NCBI RefSeq assembly: GCF_006542395.2
Contig: NZ_CP038231.1
Coordinates: 62,001 to 126,000, forward strand
From: Formicincola oecophyllae
Lineage (GTDB): Bacteria > Pseudomonadota > Alphaproteobacteria > Acetobacterales > Acetobacteraceae
Reading direction: 5' to 3'
Length of the DNA: 64,000 nt
A program made the position numbers and the translations under genes. Shown piece by piece: positions 27,404-35,707 of this stretch. Every line of letters begins with the position of its first letter. The stretch's first letter is position 1. The notes under the pieces were generated by a model. The model made no database searches. It was given only the letters and a program-made list of their open reading frames with translations, and had not been told where the DNA came from.

Positions 27404-28359
27404 AGGCGCCCCCTACGCAGGCGCAGCCCCCTTTGGAGCGCAAGCGCCCTTGGCACGACAAATGGGGGGGGTGGGCGCTTGCTGGGGCACTTGGCCTGTT
27501 GCGCGCCATACCGCCTGGCGTGGCTTCGCGCTGTGGGGCCATGGCTGGAGCGGTGCTGGGGCAGGTGCTGCCTGGCGCCAACGCAGTGGCTGACACCAAT
27601 CTGGCATTGGCCTTCCCAGGGAAGGGGCGCTTCTGGCGTGCCCAAATGCGGCGCGCCATGTGGCGCAACCTGGGTGCAACATTAGGGGAGTTCCCCCATA
27701 TTGGCAGATTGGCGGCCACGACAGCCCGGGTGAAGGGAGCGCCCTGGCTGCGGCAGGCGCTAGCCAGTGGGCGCAATGTGGTGTTCTTTTCAGGCCATGT
27801 GGGCAATTGGGAATTGCTGCCCCCGTTGGTGGCGCGGCATGGGCTGGCTTTCGCCCCTTTTTACCGCGCCCCCAACAATCCACACGCTAACAGCGTTCTA
27901 TGTTTTTGGCGCCAACGCGCCCTGATGGAGGCAGGGGTGAGTTCCCCGCCACCTTTGCTGCCCAAAGGGCGCCGCGGTGCCGCCCTGGCTTTGCGCTACA
28001 TGGCTTCAGGCGGCCATGTAGGGGTGCTTGGCGACCAGAAAATGAATGACGGCATCAAGGCCAGGCTCTTTGGACGCGACACCATGACGGCACCAGCTGC
28101 CGCTGCACTGGCGCTGCGCTTTGATGCGTTGATCATCACGGGCCATGTTGAGCGCACAGCCCCAGCCTGCTTGACGCTGCATGTGGACAGGCCGCTCGAC
28201 CCGCGCGCCCTGGCCACCACCAACCAGCAGGAACGTGTGGCCTGCTTGACGCAGGCCCTTAACGACAGGCTTGAAGGATGGGTGCGCCAACGCCCTGGAG
28301 ATTGGCTGTGGCTGCACAGGCGCTGGGAAAAAAGATATTACCAGCGCCTTCACCTTTAA
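27400..28359 (+). CDS. Lipid A late acyltransferase (LpxL/HtrB family)
   Basis: Membrane enzyme adding a secondary acyl chain to Kdo-lipid A. The HX4E catalytic motif is visible in SGHVGNWE at ~126-133, GDQKMNDG matches the second family block and RPGDWLWLHRRWE closes the C-terminus. A hydrophobic N-terminal segment lies at ~24-50. The product has 319 residues. The start is GTG 27400 overlapping the lpxK stop. Whether it is a lauroyl- or myristoyl-type enzyme cannot be decided. It converges with the LpoA-like gene across 30 bases. Confidence 0.87.
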   Translation: MKAPPTQAQPPLERKRPWHDKWGGWALAGALGLLRAIPPGVASRCGAMAGAVLGQVLPGANAVADTNLALAFPGKGRFWRAQMRRAMWRNLGATLGEFPHIGRLAATTARVKGAPWLRQALASGRNVVFFSGHVGNWELLPPLVARHGLAFAPFYRAPNNPHANSVLCFWRQRALMEAGVSSPPPLLPKGRRGAALALRYMASGGHVGVLGDQKMNDGIKARLFGRDTMTAPAAAALALRFDALIITGHVERTAPACLTLHVDRPLDPRALATTNQQERVACLTQALNDRLEGWVRQRPGDWLWLHRRWEKRYYQRLHL

Positions 28360-28389
28360 GCACTTTGAAGCGCCCCTTGAAGGCGGCGT

Positions 28390-30111
28390 TCAGAAGCGCG
28401 AATCGTCCTTCAAGGCTGCGCCTGCACCCTGGGTTTTGGTCGCTGTCGCTGCGGCATTGGCCGCCTGGGCTGCTTGGGCTTTATTCAGCGCGGCAAGGCC
28501 AGGTGTGGCCGCTACGGCAACAGGCACGCTTTCCACCGTTTGCGCTGTGGCTGTGCCAGCGGCGCTAGCAGTTTGCACAGCTTTGGCAGCTGGGGCGGCC
28601 GCGTGGGCACTCACGCTTGAAGCGCTTGAAGCGGCAGCTTTTTTGCTGGCTTTCACAGCTGTGGATGGTGAATCCACCTTGGCGCTGTGCCTGTGGGTGT
28701 TGACGGGCTGCCCAGGCTGGGCGTTGGCAGGCAGCATCAAGCGCGCACCGCCAGCAGGCAGGATTTCGTAAACGTTCAGGCGGCGCTGGACGTGGCCATC
28801 CGGCAGGAGGCGGAACCAGCCATCCACACCTGTGAAGCCGTTCTCCTGCGTCAGGCCCTGGGTGTTCAGGCGCCCTGTGCGCAGAAGCGCGCCTACAAGG
28901 GCTGCGCTGTCATAGGCGAAGTCCGTCACAGGGGAAGGGGCCTGGTGGTAGGCGTTGCTGTACAGCCGCACATAGCCAGCGCGGTGGCTGAGGTCCAGCC
29001 CCGTGTAGATAGCGCCAGAGATGTCAGCCAAATGGCGGCTGATGCCAGCCCAGAGCGCAGGCCCCATGATGCGCACCTGCGGCATGGAGACCTGGTCGGC
29101 CTTCAGGGCCGCCATAACGCGGTTCAGGCTTGTGCCCGTGTCCCCCAGCAGGAGGGCGTCAAAGGGAGGTGCTGCGTTGTTGGCTTCAGCACCGGCGCCT
29201 TCACCTGTGACGTTGGCCACTGCCTGGCCAAGCGGGTCAGCGCCCGCACTGGCGCCTGCGGTGCGCTGGGCAATGGCTGAGAGTTCCGCCATGCCGTCCG
29301 CGATCGATTCAGCGCTGTCACTGTGGTAGGCCACAACAGGCGGCGTCAGGGAAGCGCCCTGGCAGGCCTTGATTAAGCTGTCGCCAAGGGCATGGCCAAA
29401 GGCGTTGTCAGGCAGGAAGGCCGCAAAGCGGTGCCGCCCCTCTGCAGCGGCCACCTGAACCAGGCGGTTGACTTGCTGTTCGGTCGTCAGCCCCATGACC
29501 CATGTGCCAGGGCGGGCCTCAGCGGCATCACTGGTGAAGGAAAGCTCAGGCACGGCTGAAGACTGCAACCCAGCGCTGACGGACTGCGTGGCCTGGCCAG
29601 TCAGCGGGCCAAGAACGGCGCGGTCGGCATGAGCGATGGCTTTCTGGGCCGCATTCTTGGGGAAGGCGCTGTCGTAGATGTCAAGCACAGCGCCTGTGCC
29701 TTTAGTGGGCAGCGCCAGCAAGGCTGCCGCCTTCATGCGGCTGCTGATGGCCTTGTAAGGCCCGCCCAGCGGCAGCACCAGGGCAACATGGGGGCGCCCA
29801 GCACCAGCTGCGGTGCCAGTGGCCGTGCCAGCTGTCGTGGTCTGGCCTGGCTGTGGCACAACAGTGCCCGTCTCCGCCTCTTTATTGCCTGAAAGCGTGC
29901 TACAGCCTTGCAGGAAGGCCATGGCTGCCATCAAGGCGCAGGAGGAGGCAAGGCCCCGGCGCAGCAGGCCCTTGCGGGCCTTGTTTTGCAGAGCGCCCTT
30001 TGGCAGGAGTGAGTGCTGCTGGCAAGGCGCCGCTTCAGTGCCCACCCCATGGCCACGGTCAGCGCGCCCAGGGACGACAGGAGCTTCATCAAATGACTGG
30101 CAGTGCATCAT
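28390..30111 (-). CDS. LpoA-like lipoprotein, penicillin-binding protein activator
   Basis: Outer-membrane lipoprotein family (YraM/LpoA) with a periplasmic-binding-protein-like fold. A lipobox LQGC follows a hydrophobic stretch (~56-68), and VALVLPLGGPY opens the ligand-binding-like domain. The last ~100 residues are an Ala/Thr/Lys-rich low-complexity tail. ATG 30111, with GGGA 8 bases upstream, gives 573 residues but an n-region of ~50, so GTG 30045 is an alternative. The yraM-yraL (rsmI) divergent pairing matches E. coli. If ATG 30111 is used, the 5' end overlaps rsmI by 19 bases. In E. coli LpoA activates PBP1A; the partner here is unknown. Confidence 0.78.
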   Translation of the reverse strand: MMHCQSFDEAPVVPGRADRGHGVGTEAAPCQQHSLLPKGALQNKARKGLLRRGLASSCALMAAMAFLQGCSTLSGNKEAETGTVVPQPGQTTTAGTATGTAAGAGRPHVALVLPLGGPYKAISSRMKAAALLALPTKGTGAVLDIYDSAFPKNAAQKAIAHADRAVLGPLTGQATQSVSAGLQSSAVPELSFTSDAAEARPGTWVMGLTTEQQVNRLVQVAAAEGRHRFAAFLPDNAFGHALGDSLIKACQGASLTPPVVAYHSDSAESIADGMAELSAIAQRTAGASAGADPLGQAVANVTGEGAGAEANNAAPPFDALLLGDTGTSLNRVMAALKADQVSMPQVRIMGPALWAGISRHLADISGAIYTGLDLSHRAGYVRLYSNAYHQAPSPVTDFAYDSAALVGALLRTGRLNTQGLTQENGFTGVDGWFRLLPDGHVQRRLNVYEILPAGGARLMLPANAQPGQPVNTHRHSAKVDSPSTAVKASKKAAASSASSVSAHAAAPAAKAVQTASAAGTATAQTVESVPVAVAATPGLAALNKAQAAQAANAAATATKTQGAGAALKDDSRF

Positions 30112-31085
30112 ACAGGCAATCCCGTTCCAGGCCGCATGGTGAAAATGATCATGATGGTGCGCCCCCTGGCAGCGCCACGCAAGCGTCCCCTGCTGAGGGG
30201 GAGCTTGCCCTTGTGGCAACGCCGATTGGCAACCTGGGTGACATCACCCCCCGCGCCCTGGAGGTACTGAAGGGGGCAGACGCCATCCTGTGCGAGGACA
30301 CGCGCGTGACTACCAGATTGCTGCGCCATTACGGCATTGACAAGCCCCTGGTAGCGTTTCACGACCATAATGAACGCGCCAAGACCCCTTTGGCCCTGGA
30401 ACGCATCGCTAGAGGGGAGAGGCTCGCGCTGGTTTCAGACGCCGGCACGCCTGTGTTTTCAGACCCTGGCTACCGCCTGGTGCAGGCGGCTGGCCAGGCT
30501 GGCTTGAAGGTGGTTGGCATTCCTGGCGCCAATGCCGCCGTGACGGCGCTGAGCCTTTCAGGCCTGCCGCCCGCACCTTTTACTTTTATGGGTTTTCCGC
30601 TGCGCGGCACAGCACGGCTGCGCGCTTTTGAACAGCTGAAGGCGCTGGAGGGGGCGGGCTTCTCCTCCACAGTGGCGTGGTACGAATCCCCCCAACGCCT
30701 TGTGGGGACGCTTAGCGACTTGGCTGCAGTCTTCGGGCCGGATAGGCCAGCGGCAGTGGGGCGTGAACTGACCAAGCTCCACGAGGAGACGGTGCGTGGC
30801 ACGCTTTCAACACTCAAAAACCATTTTGAGAAAACACCCCCCCGCGGTGAGATTGTGCTCCTCATGGGGCCAGCAGAACAGGCTGAAGCCGGCGCTGGTG
30901 ATGTTGACCGCCTTCTGGCGGATGCCCTTTCTGGCACGCAGTCGCTCAAGGACGCCGCCGCTATGGTGGCTGAAATAGCCCACCTGCCCAAACGCGCCGT
31001 CTATGCGCGCGCGCTGGAACTGCAAGCAGCGCGCAAGGCGGAATCTGACCCAACCACAACAACCCAGGGGCAGGGGGGAGACTGA
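30093..31085 (+). CDS. rsmI: 16S rRNA (cytidine1402-2'-O)-methyltransferase RsmI
   Basis: SAM-dependent tetrapyrrole-methylase-fold enzyme methylating C1402 of 16S rRNA. VATPIGNLGDI is seen at ~43-53, EDTRVT at ~68 and SDAGTPVFSDPG at ~114-125. ATG 30093 with GGAG 9 bases upstream gives 330 residues with a ~38-residue N-terminal extension rich in His, Arg and Pro; the long frame further upstream is antisense to the LpoA-like gene. The Shine-Dalgarno lies in DNA that also codes for the divergent neighbour's N-terminus. Confidence 0.92.
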   Translation: MTGSASYRQSRSRPHGENDHDGAPPGSATQASPAEGELALVATPIGNLGDITPRALEVLKGADAILCEDTRVTTRLLRHYGIDKPLVAFHDHNERAKTPLALERIARGERLALVSDAGTPVFSDPGYRLVQAAGQAGLKVVGIPGANAAVTALSLSGLPPAPFTFMGFPLRGTARLRAFEQLKALEGAGFSSTVAWYESPQRLVGTLSDLAAVFGPDRPAAVGRELTKLHEETVRGTLSTLKNHFEKTPPRGEIVLLMGPAEQAEAGAGDVDRLLADALSGTQSLKDAAAMVAEIAHLPKRAVYARALELQAARKAESDPTTTTQGQGGD

Positions 31086-31237
31086 GCGGGGACGGACCCC
31101 CAACCCTGAGCGGCTTGCTAAGCGCTTGGCGTTTTGCGTGGGGCGCGCTGGCCTAAGGTTTTACACAAGGGTTTACAAAAGGGAGCCAACTCACGTCTGC
31201 GTTCCAAACCCTTTAAGATTAAATGGCCTTCAAGCGC

Positions 31238-32008
31238 TCAAGGGGCCTGGCGGGGCAGCTTGAAAAGCCCTGCTGGCAGTTCCATGCCTGTGTGGACGTC
31301 TTCCAGCGAAAGGCTGGTGGTCTTGCCTGAAGCGTCACGTACGCTCCAGCCCAGAAGTTGCAGCGGGCTAGCATTGAACTGCAACGTCAAGGTGCCCGCT
31401 GAAGGCATGGCCGTGCGCACCAGCGCCACAGCCATTCTTTTCTGCCCTGGTCCCATCACGAAGCCCGTTACTGTAACGTCACCCGAAAAACGGGGCTGGG
31501 CGCGCAGCAGCAGCCCCAAAGGGGAGTGGTCAAGGGGCATAGCCGTTACCTGGTCAATGGACGGGTCGATATAAACAAGCTTGCCGTCATTGGCCGTGAT
31601 GGTGACGGGCGCTTCCTTTTTGTCCCCCTTCCCAGGTTCTGGGTCATAGGAAAAGCGCATCCGCCCAGGGCGTTCCAGCCACAGCGTCCCTGTGCTGGTG
31701 CTTTGGTGGTTCTGCCCATCCCAGGCTTGCTGGACAAAGTGCGCCTTGACGGTGTGGGTGGCAGCCAGGACGTCCTCCAGCCGGCGCAGCCAGCCTTTCT
31801 CAACAGGGGTCAAGGGGGTGGCCGCTGGCTGGCGCGCAGGCGCCTGCAGTGCCCCTGGCACCAGGCTGAGCGGCTTTGCCTGCGCCCCCCAAGCTGGCCC
31901 ACCAGCTGCCATGGTGGCCGCCAAACCAGCCAGCGCAACCAAAAGCGGCGCTTTACCCCAAGGGCGGTGGGGTGAGGCAGCCTTGGGGTGGGGTGTTGTT
32001 AGGGGCAT
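31238..32008 (-). CDS. lolA: LolA-like outer-membrane lipoprotein carrier protein
   Basis: Periplasmic chaperone shuttling lipoproteins to the outer membrane. ATG 32008, with GGAG 7 bases upstream, gives 256 residues with a signal peptide ending near GGPAWGA (~42). The LolA core starts at LEDVLAATHTVKAHFVQ and includes GTLWLERPGRMRFSYDP and the C-terminal hydrophobic beta strands. The longer frame upstream overlaps the 3' region of gshA without family-like sequence. It converges with rsmI across ~150 bases in which no terminator is obvious. Confidence 0.88.
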   Translation of the reverse strand: MPLTTPHPKAASPHRPWGKAPLLVALAGLAATMAAGGPAWGAQAKPLSLVPGALQAPARQPAATPLTPVEKGWLRRLEDVLAATHTVKAHFVQQAWDGQNHQSTSTGTLWLERPGRMRFSYDPEPGKGDKKEAPVTITANDGKLVYIDPSIDQVTAMPLDHSPLGLLLRAQPRFSGDVTVTGFVMGPGQKRMAVALVRTAMPSAGTLTLQFNASPLQLLGWSVRDASGKTTSLSLEDVHTGMELPAGLFKLPRQAP

Positions 32009-32078
32009 GGGTTTCTCCGGCAGGCATGATGGAACTGGGTTGGTGGCCAGCATGGCGATTGGGGCAGGCTTGAACAGT

Positions 32079-33530
32079 TCAGATGGCGCTGGCTTGGAAA
32101 AGGGGGCGCACGTCCCCCCCCCACTCACCTTCGAAAAGTTCCATCCAGCATTCCGCCTGGGTGGGGGCACCAGCTGCGATGGCCTCAAGCGGTTCCAAGT
32201 AGCGTTCCTCACCAAGGCCGCGCGCCTTCAGCCCTTCGCGCGCTAAGGCCACAACACGCTGGGCCAGCGGGCGCAGGCTTTGTTGGCCACTGCGGCCCAA
32301 GCGTGAATCCATGCCGAAATAAGGCACGTCATTGCGCATTTGGCTGTAAATGTGCCACGGCTGCTCCCGCACCAGGGCCTCCGCAGCCATGAGGGTTGGT
32401 TCATCGTAAAGCAGGCCTGTCCACAAGGCTGAATGGGCCACCATCATGGCGGGGCTGCCAGCGTCTGCCGCGCGCATTTCCAGGAACGTCTTCAAGCGCA
32501 CATCGGGGAACGCGGTGGTGAGGTGGTCTTCAAAATCACCTACCGTGGGGCGGTGGCCGCGCAAGGGCGCCTGGTCAGCGCCAGCCAGCCACGCCCTGAA
32601 GGAACAGCCGGCTGCGTTGATATAGCGCCCCTCCCTGATGATGAAATACATCGGCACATCCAGAACCCACTGCACGTAGGCCTCGAAGCTGAAATTATCC
32701 TCAAAGAAGCTGGGCACAATGCCACTACGCGCGTCATCCGTGCTGAGCCAGCTCAAAGCGCGCCTGCTTGTCCAGCCGGACAAGCGCCCCTCCTGGAAGG
32801 GAGAATTGGCGAACAACGCCGTATTCAGTGGCTGCAGTGCTAGGGAGACGCGCATTTTCCGCGCCATGTCAGCTTCACTGCCAAAGTCCAGGTTGGTTTG
32901 GACCGTGCAGGTGCGCTGCATCATGTCCAGCCCCATGGTGCCCACTTTGGGCATGTAGGCGCGCATGATAGCGTAGCGGCTTTTGGGCATCCAAGGCAGT
33001 TCAGAACGCCGCCAAAGGGGCTGGAACCCAAGGGGGGAGAATCCAAGCCCCAGACTGGCCGCCACAGGGCGCAGCTGGTTGAAGTGGTTTTCCAGTTCAG
33101 CCTTGGTTTCATGGATTGTCCTGAGGGGCGCGCCTGAAAGTTCGAACTGGCCTGCCGGCTCCAGCGAGATGGCAGCGCCCTTGTTAGTGCCCGTGCCTGA
33201 GAGGGCGATGACCTTGCCCTGGTCATAAGCTGGCTTCCACCCAGCGCTCTCAGTGGAGGTAGCCTCGAAGCCCTTCAGGACATCCTCAATACCGCCTGGG
33301 TCCTGCGGGTTCTGGGCGTTGCGCCACCCCTTATAGGTGGGGGCGGCGTAAGGCAGGGGGGCACCTAAATTTGGATGGCGCGCAGCGTTCCCTGGCACGA
33401 CAAAGCCGAACTTCTCATGCTCTGTGCCAATGCGCCATTGCCCCTTGGGCTTGCTGCCAGCCGCCAGAAGGCCTGCCAGCTGGTCTGTGCTGGTGAGGGG
33501 GGTGGCATTGCTGAGGCCAGGAGTGGACAT
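32079..33530 (-). CDS. gshA: Glutamate-cysteine ligase (plant/alphaproteobacterial GCS2 type)
   Basis: First step of glutathione synthesis, ATP-dependent ligation of Glu and Cys. The hallmark WRIGTEHEKFGF is at ~32-43, with ISLEPAGQFELSG at ~120 and a C-terminal FLEMRAADAG block. ATG 33530 gives 483 residues, close to family size; a GTG at 33614 with AAGGG 8 bases upstream would add 28 residues. EgtA-type ligases belong to the same superfamily, but no ergothioneine genes are nearby. gshB is not in this window. Confidence 0.92.
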   Translation of the reverse strand: MSTPGLSNATPLTSTDQLAGLLAAGSKPKGQWRIGTEHEKFGFVVPGNAARHPNLGAPLPYAAPTYKGWRNAQNPQDPGGIEDVLKGFEATSTESAGWKPAYDQGKVIALSGTGTNKGAAISLEPAGQFELSGAPLRTIHETKAELENHFNQLRPVAASLGLGFSPLGFQPLWRRSELPWMPKSRYAIMRAYMPKVGTMGLDMMQRTCTVQTNLDFGSEADMARKMRVSLALQPLNTALFANSPFQEGRLSGWTSRRALSWLSTDDARSGIVPSFFEDNFSFEAYVQWVLDVPMYFIIREGRYINAAGCSFRAWLAGADQAPLRGHRPTVGDFEDHLTTAFPDVRLKTFLEMRAADAGSPAMMVAHSALWTGLLYDEPTLMAAEALVREQPWHIYSQMRNDVPYFGMDSRLGRSGQQSLRPLAQRVVALAREGLKARGLGEERYLEPLEAIAAGAPTQAECWMELFEGEWGGDVRPLFQASAI

Positions 33531-33814
33531 GGGGCGGGAACTCTCTTTGGTCAGGCTGTCCGGCCCAAAGCCGGACAACGGGTCTGATGCTTGGTCTGTT
33601 TGTGACAACTGCACACCATTGGCCCTTAGACGGCAAGGGCACGGGGGCAGAAAAACCCCTTAAAAGGGTGTGGAAAAATAACCTGCCCCCCATCCCACTC
33701 CCCATGAATGCGGTTGAAGGGCGCTCTGCCGCGCTTTGCACTATGCGCCTGAGGAGCGTTCAGGAACCCATTAATCAACGTTTTTGGAACGTGATTTGTA
33801 GGGGTTCTGGACAA

Positions 33815-34591
33815 TTAACCTAAGACAGCAGGCTGGCAATCCGACTGGCCCGAAGTCACTTGGTTTGCTTGGGCGGCCTCAAGCCTGGCCAGGCCAGAGG
33901 CCACGGCCGTGTCAGCGCGCAGCACCAGCGCTCCCAGTGAAAGCGGCCGCACAAAATCCATGGCCATCATGCGCGCGCGTTCCTCTGGGGCGAAGCCGCC
34001 CTCAGGCCCAATCAACAAAGCATCTGCCGCCACCAAGGCCGGGCTGCCCCCTTCGCGTTCAAGGGCCACAGCTAAGGTGCGGCGCCGTGGCCAGCGCGCC
34101 AGCACCACAGTCAGCGGCTCAAGGGGCATGATGGGGGGAACGGTCAGGCGTTCGCACTGTTCGCTAGCTTCAATGGCGATCAAAGCCAGGCGTTCCAGGT
34201 TGAGGCGGTGCGTGTTGGTGCGGGCGCACACCACAGGCCTAAAGCGGCTCACCCCCAATTCAGTCCCCATGCGGATGACCGTTTCTGTGGCGTCCCGCTT
34301 AAGGGGGGAGAAGAGGAGTTCAGGCCCTTCCGGTACGCCAGGGGCAGCCCCTTGGGGCGGCTGGGGGCGCAGGCAGGTTTCCACCTGGGCAGTGGCGCCT
34401 TTTTTGCGCATGTCGGCCAAGGTAGCGTGCCATTCACCATCACGCCCGTTAAAAAGCGTCAGCCCAGCGCCTGCCTGCTGGCGCATAACAGCACCCAGAT
34501 AGTGGGCCTGGGCGGGGTCGAGGGCAATTTCCGCCCCAGTATGCAGGCGCTGGGCGGGGGGGATGAAAAGCCGTGGTTCACTTCTGCTCAT
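33815..34591 (-). CDS. rsmE: 16S rRNA (uracil1498-N3)-methyltransferase RsmE
   Basis: SPOUT-fold methyltransferase acting on U1498 of 16S rRNA. The knotted SAM site is seen as LLIGPEGGFAPEE (~203) and LGALVLRADTAVA (~230), with an N-terminal PUA-like domain and HYLGAVMR. ATG 34591 gives 258 residues; a TTG at 34627 would add twelve. It is divergent from ubiA. The ~280 bases between it and gshA downstream hold no gene that I can support. Confidence 0.93.
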   Translation of the reverse strand: MSRSEPRLFIPPAQRLHTGAEIALDPAQAHYLGAVMRQQAGAGLTLFNGRDGEWHATLADMRKKGATAQVETCLRPQPPQGAAPGVPEGPELLFSPLKRDATETVIRMGTELGVSRFRPVVCARTNTHRLNLERLALIAIEASEQCERLTVPPIMPLEPLTVVLARWPRRRTLAVALEREGGSPALVAADALLIGPEGGFAPEERARMMAMDFVRPLSLGALVLRADTAVASGLARLEAAQANQVTSGQSDCQPAVLG

Positions 34592-34702
34592 GAAGGCGAA
34601 ATAATCACGCCACTGCCTGCAACTCAAGCATCTTCAAGCTAGCCTATAGGGCAACGCCCCTTCCCCCTTTGTGACCATCCCCTGCTTTGTGAAGGACAGA
34701 CT

Positions 34703-35629
34703 TTGCCCACCAGTACCCATCCCCCCCACACCGATATCCGCAGTGATGGCTGGCTGGCTCATTGCCCAGCGCAGCTGCAGCCCTGGCTCCTCCTCATGCG
34801 GCTTGACCGGCCTGTGGGCACGTGGCTGCTGTTTCTGCCAGGGGTGTGGGGCGTGTTCCTGCCGCAGCATGTCAGCTTCCCCCATAGGCTGAAGCTGGTA
34901 GCGCTGTTTGCTGCGGGCTCCGTGCTGATGCGTTCAGCTGGCTGCGTCATCAATGATTTGTGGGACCGCGACATCGATGCCCAGGTGGAACGCACCAAAG
35001 GGCGCCCGCTGGCTTCAGGCGCGCTGAGCGTGCGCCAGGGAATGCTGTGCCTAGCGCTGCTTCTGCTAGGCGGCCTTGGTGTGCTTGTGTGCTTGCCCGC
35101 CGCTTGTTGGGAACTGGCCCCCCTGGCCCTTCTGCTGGTGGCGCTCTACCCCCTGGCCAAAAGGGTGACGTGGTGGCCGCAATTGGTGATGGGGTTCACC
35201 TTCGGCTTTGGCGCGCCCATGGGAGTAGCCGCAGCCAGCGGCCGCTTCTGGCCTGGCTGGGCTGGGCTTGCGCTTTATGGTGCCACCATCGCCTGGCAGT
35301 TGGGCTTTGACACCATCTATGGCTTCCAAGATTTGGAGGATGACGCCCGCGTTGGCGTGAAGTCCACCTCCCGCCTGTGGGTGGGGCAGGCGCGTGCTTT
35401 CGTGGGCAGCTGCTACGCTGTGGCCGTGGCCCTTTGGGCGGTGGCAGCCCTGATAGGGCAGGTGGGGTGGGCCTTCTGGCCATTTTGGCTTCTGGGCGCG
35501 CTGATGCTGGCAGGCCAAGTGCGGGGCCTGCAGCCAGCCAACCCCCAACGCTGCCTGCATGATTTCCAGGCCAACATCACCTTGGGCATGGTGTTGGCGC
35601 TGGGCTTTGTTGCAGGGCGCCTGCTTTGA
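34703..35629 (+). CDS. ubiA: 4-hydroxybenzoate polyprenyltransferase UbiA
   Basis: Integral membrane prenyltransferase attaching the polyprenyl tail to 4-hydroxybenzoate in ubiquinone synthesis. The first Asp-rich motif NDLWDRDID is at 84-92, and the second is DLEDD at ~212. About eight membrane helices are apparent. The TTG start at 34703 is supported by GAAGGA six bases upstream. The product has 308 residues. The tail donor is presumably made by the ispB product in this window. Confidence 0.93.
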   Translation: MPTSTHPPHTDIRSDGWLAHCPAQLQPWLLLMRLDRPVGTWLLFLPGVWGVFLPQHVSFPHRLKLVALFAAGSVLMRSAGCVINDLWDRDIDAQVERTKGRPLASGALSVRQGMLCLALLLLGGLGVLVCLPAACWELAPLALLLVALYPLAKRVTWWPQLVMGFTFGFGAPMGVAAASGRFWPGWAGLALYGATIAWQLGFDTIYGFQDLEDDARVGVKSTSRLWVGQARAFVGSCYAVAVALWAVAALIGQVGWAFWPFWLLGALMLAGQVRGLQPANPQRCLHDFQANITLGMVLALGFVAGRLL

Positions 35630-35662
35630 GGGGTCTGACTGGCCTAGCTGAAGGCCCCTTTG

Positions 35663-35700
35663 CAGGGCGCGTGGTGCGTGGCGCCACGGCTGGCGCCCTG
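35663..35700. terminator. Nested inverted repeat between convergent ubiA and der
   Basis: CAGGGCGC (35663-35670) pairs with GCGCCCTG (35693-35700), and inside it CGTGGCGCCACG (35677-35688) is a perfect 12-base palindrome. Its position between converging genes suggests a bidirectional transcription end, though a T tract is missing. Confidence 0.4.
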
Positions 35701-35707
35701 TTGCCAA

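Noticed and set aside
29853-30092. N-terminal extension of RsmI
   Set aside because: Antisense to the LpoA-like lipoprotein signal region; ATG 30093 with GGAG is better.
31086-31237. Possible small gene or RNA between rsmI and lolA
   Set aside because: No start with Shine-Dalgarno, no stable hairpin with T tract, and no recognisable motif.
33660-33814. Possible terminator or operator near short inverted repeats before gshA
   Set aside because: Stems are only 5 bp with imperfect arms, and no T tract or known box was recognised.
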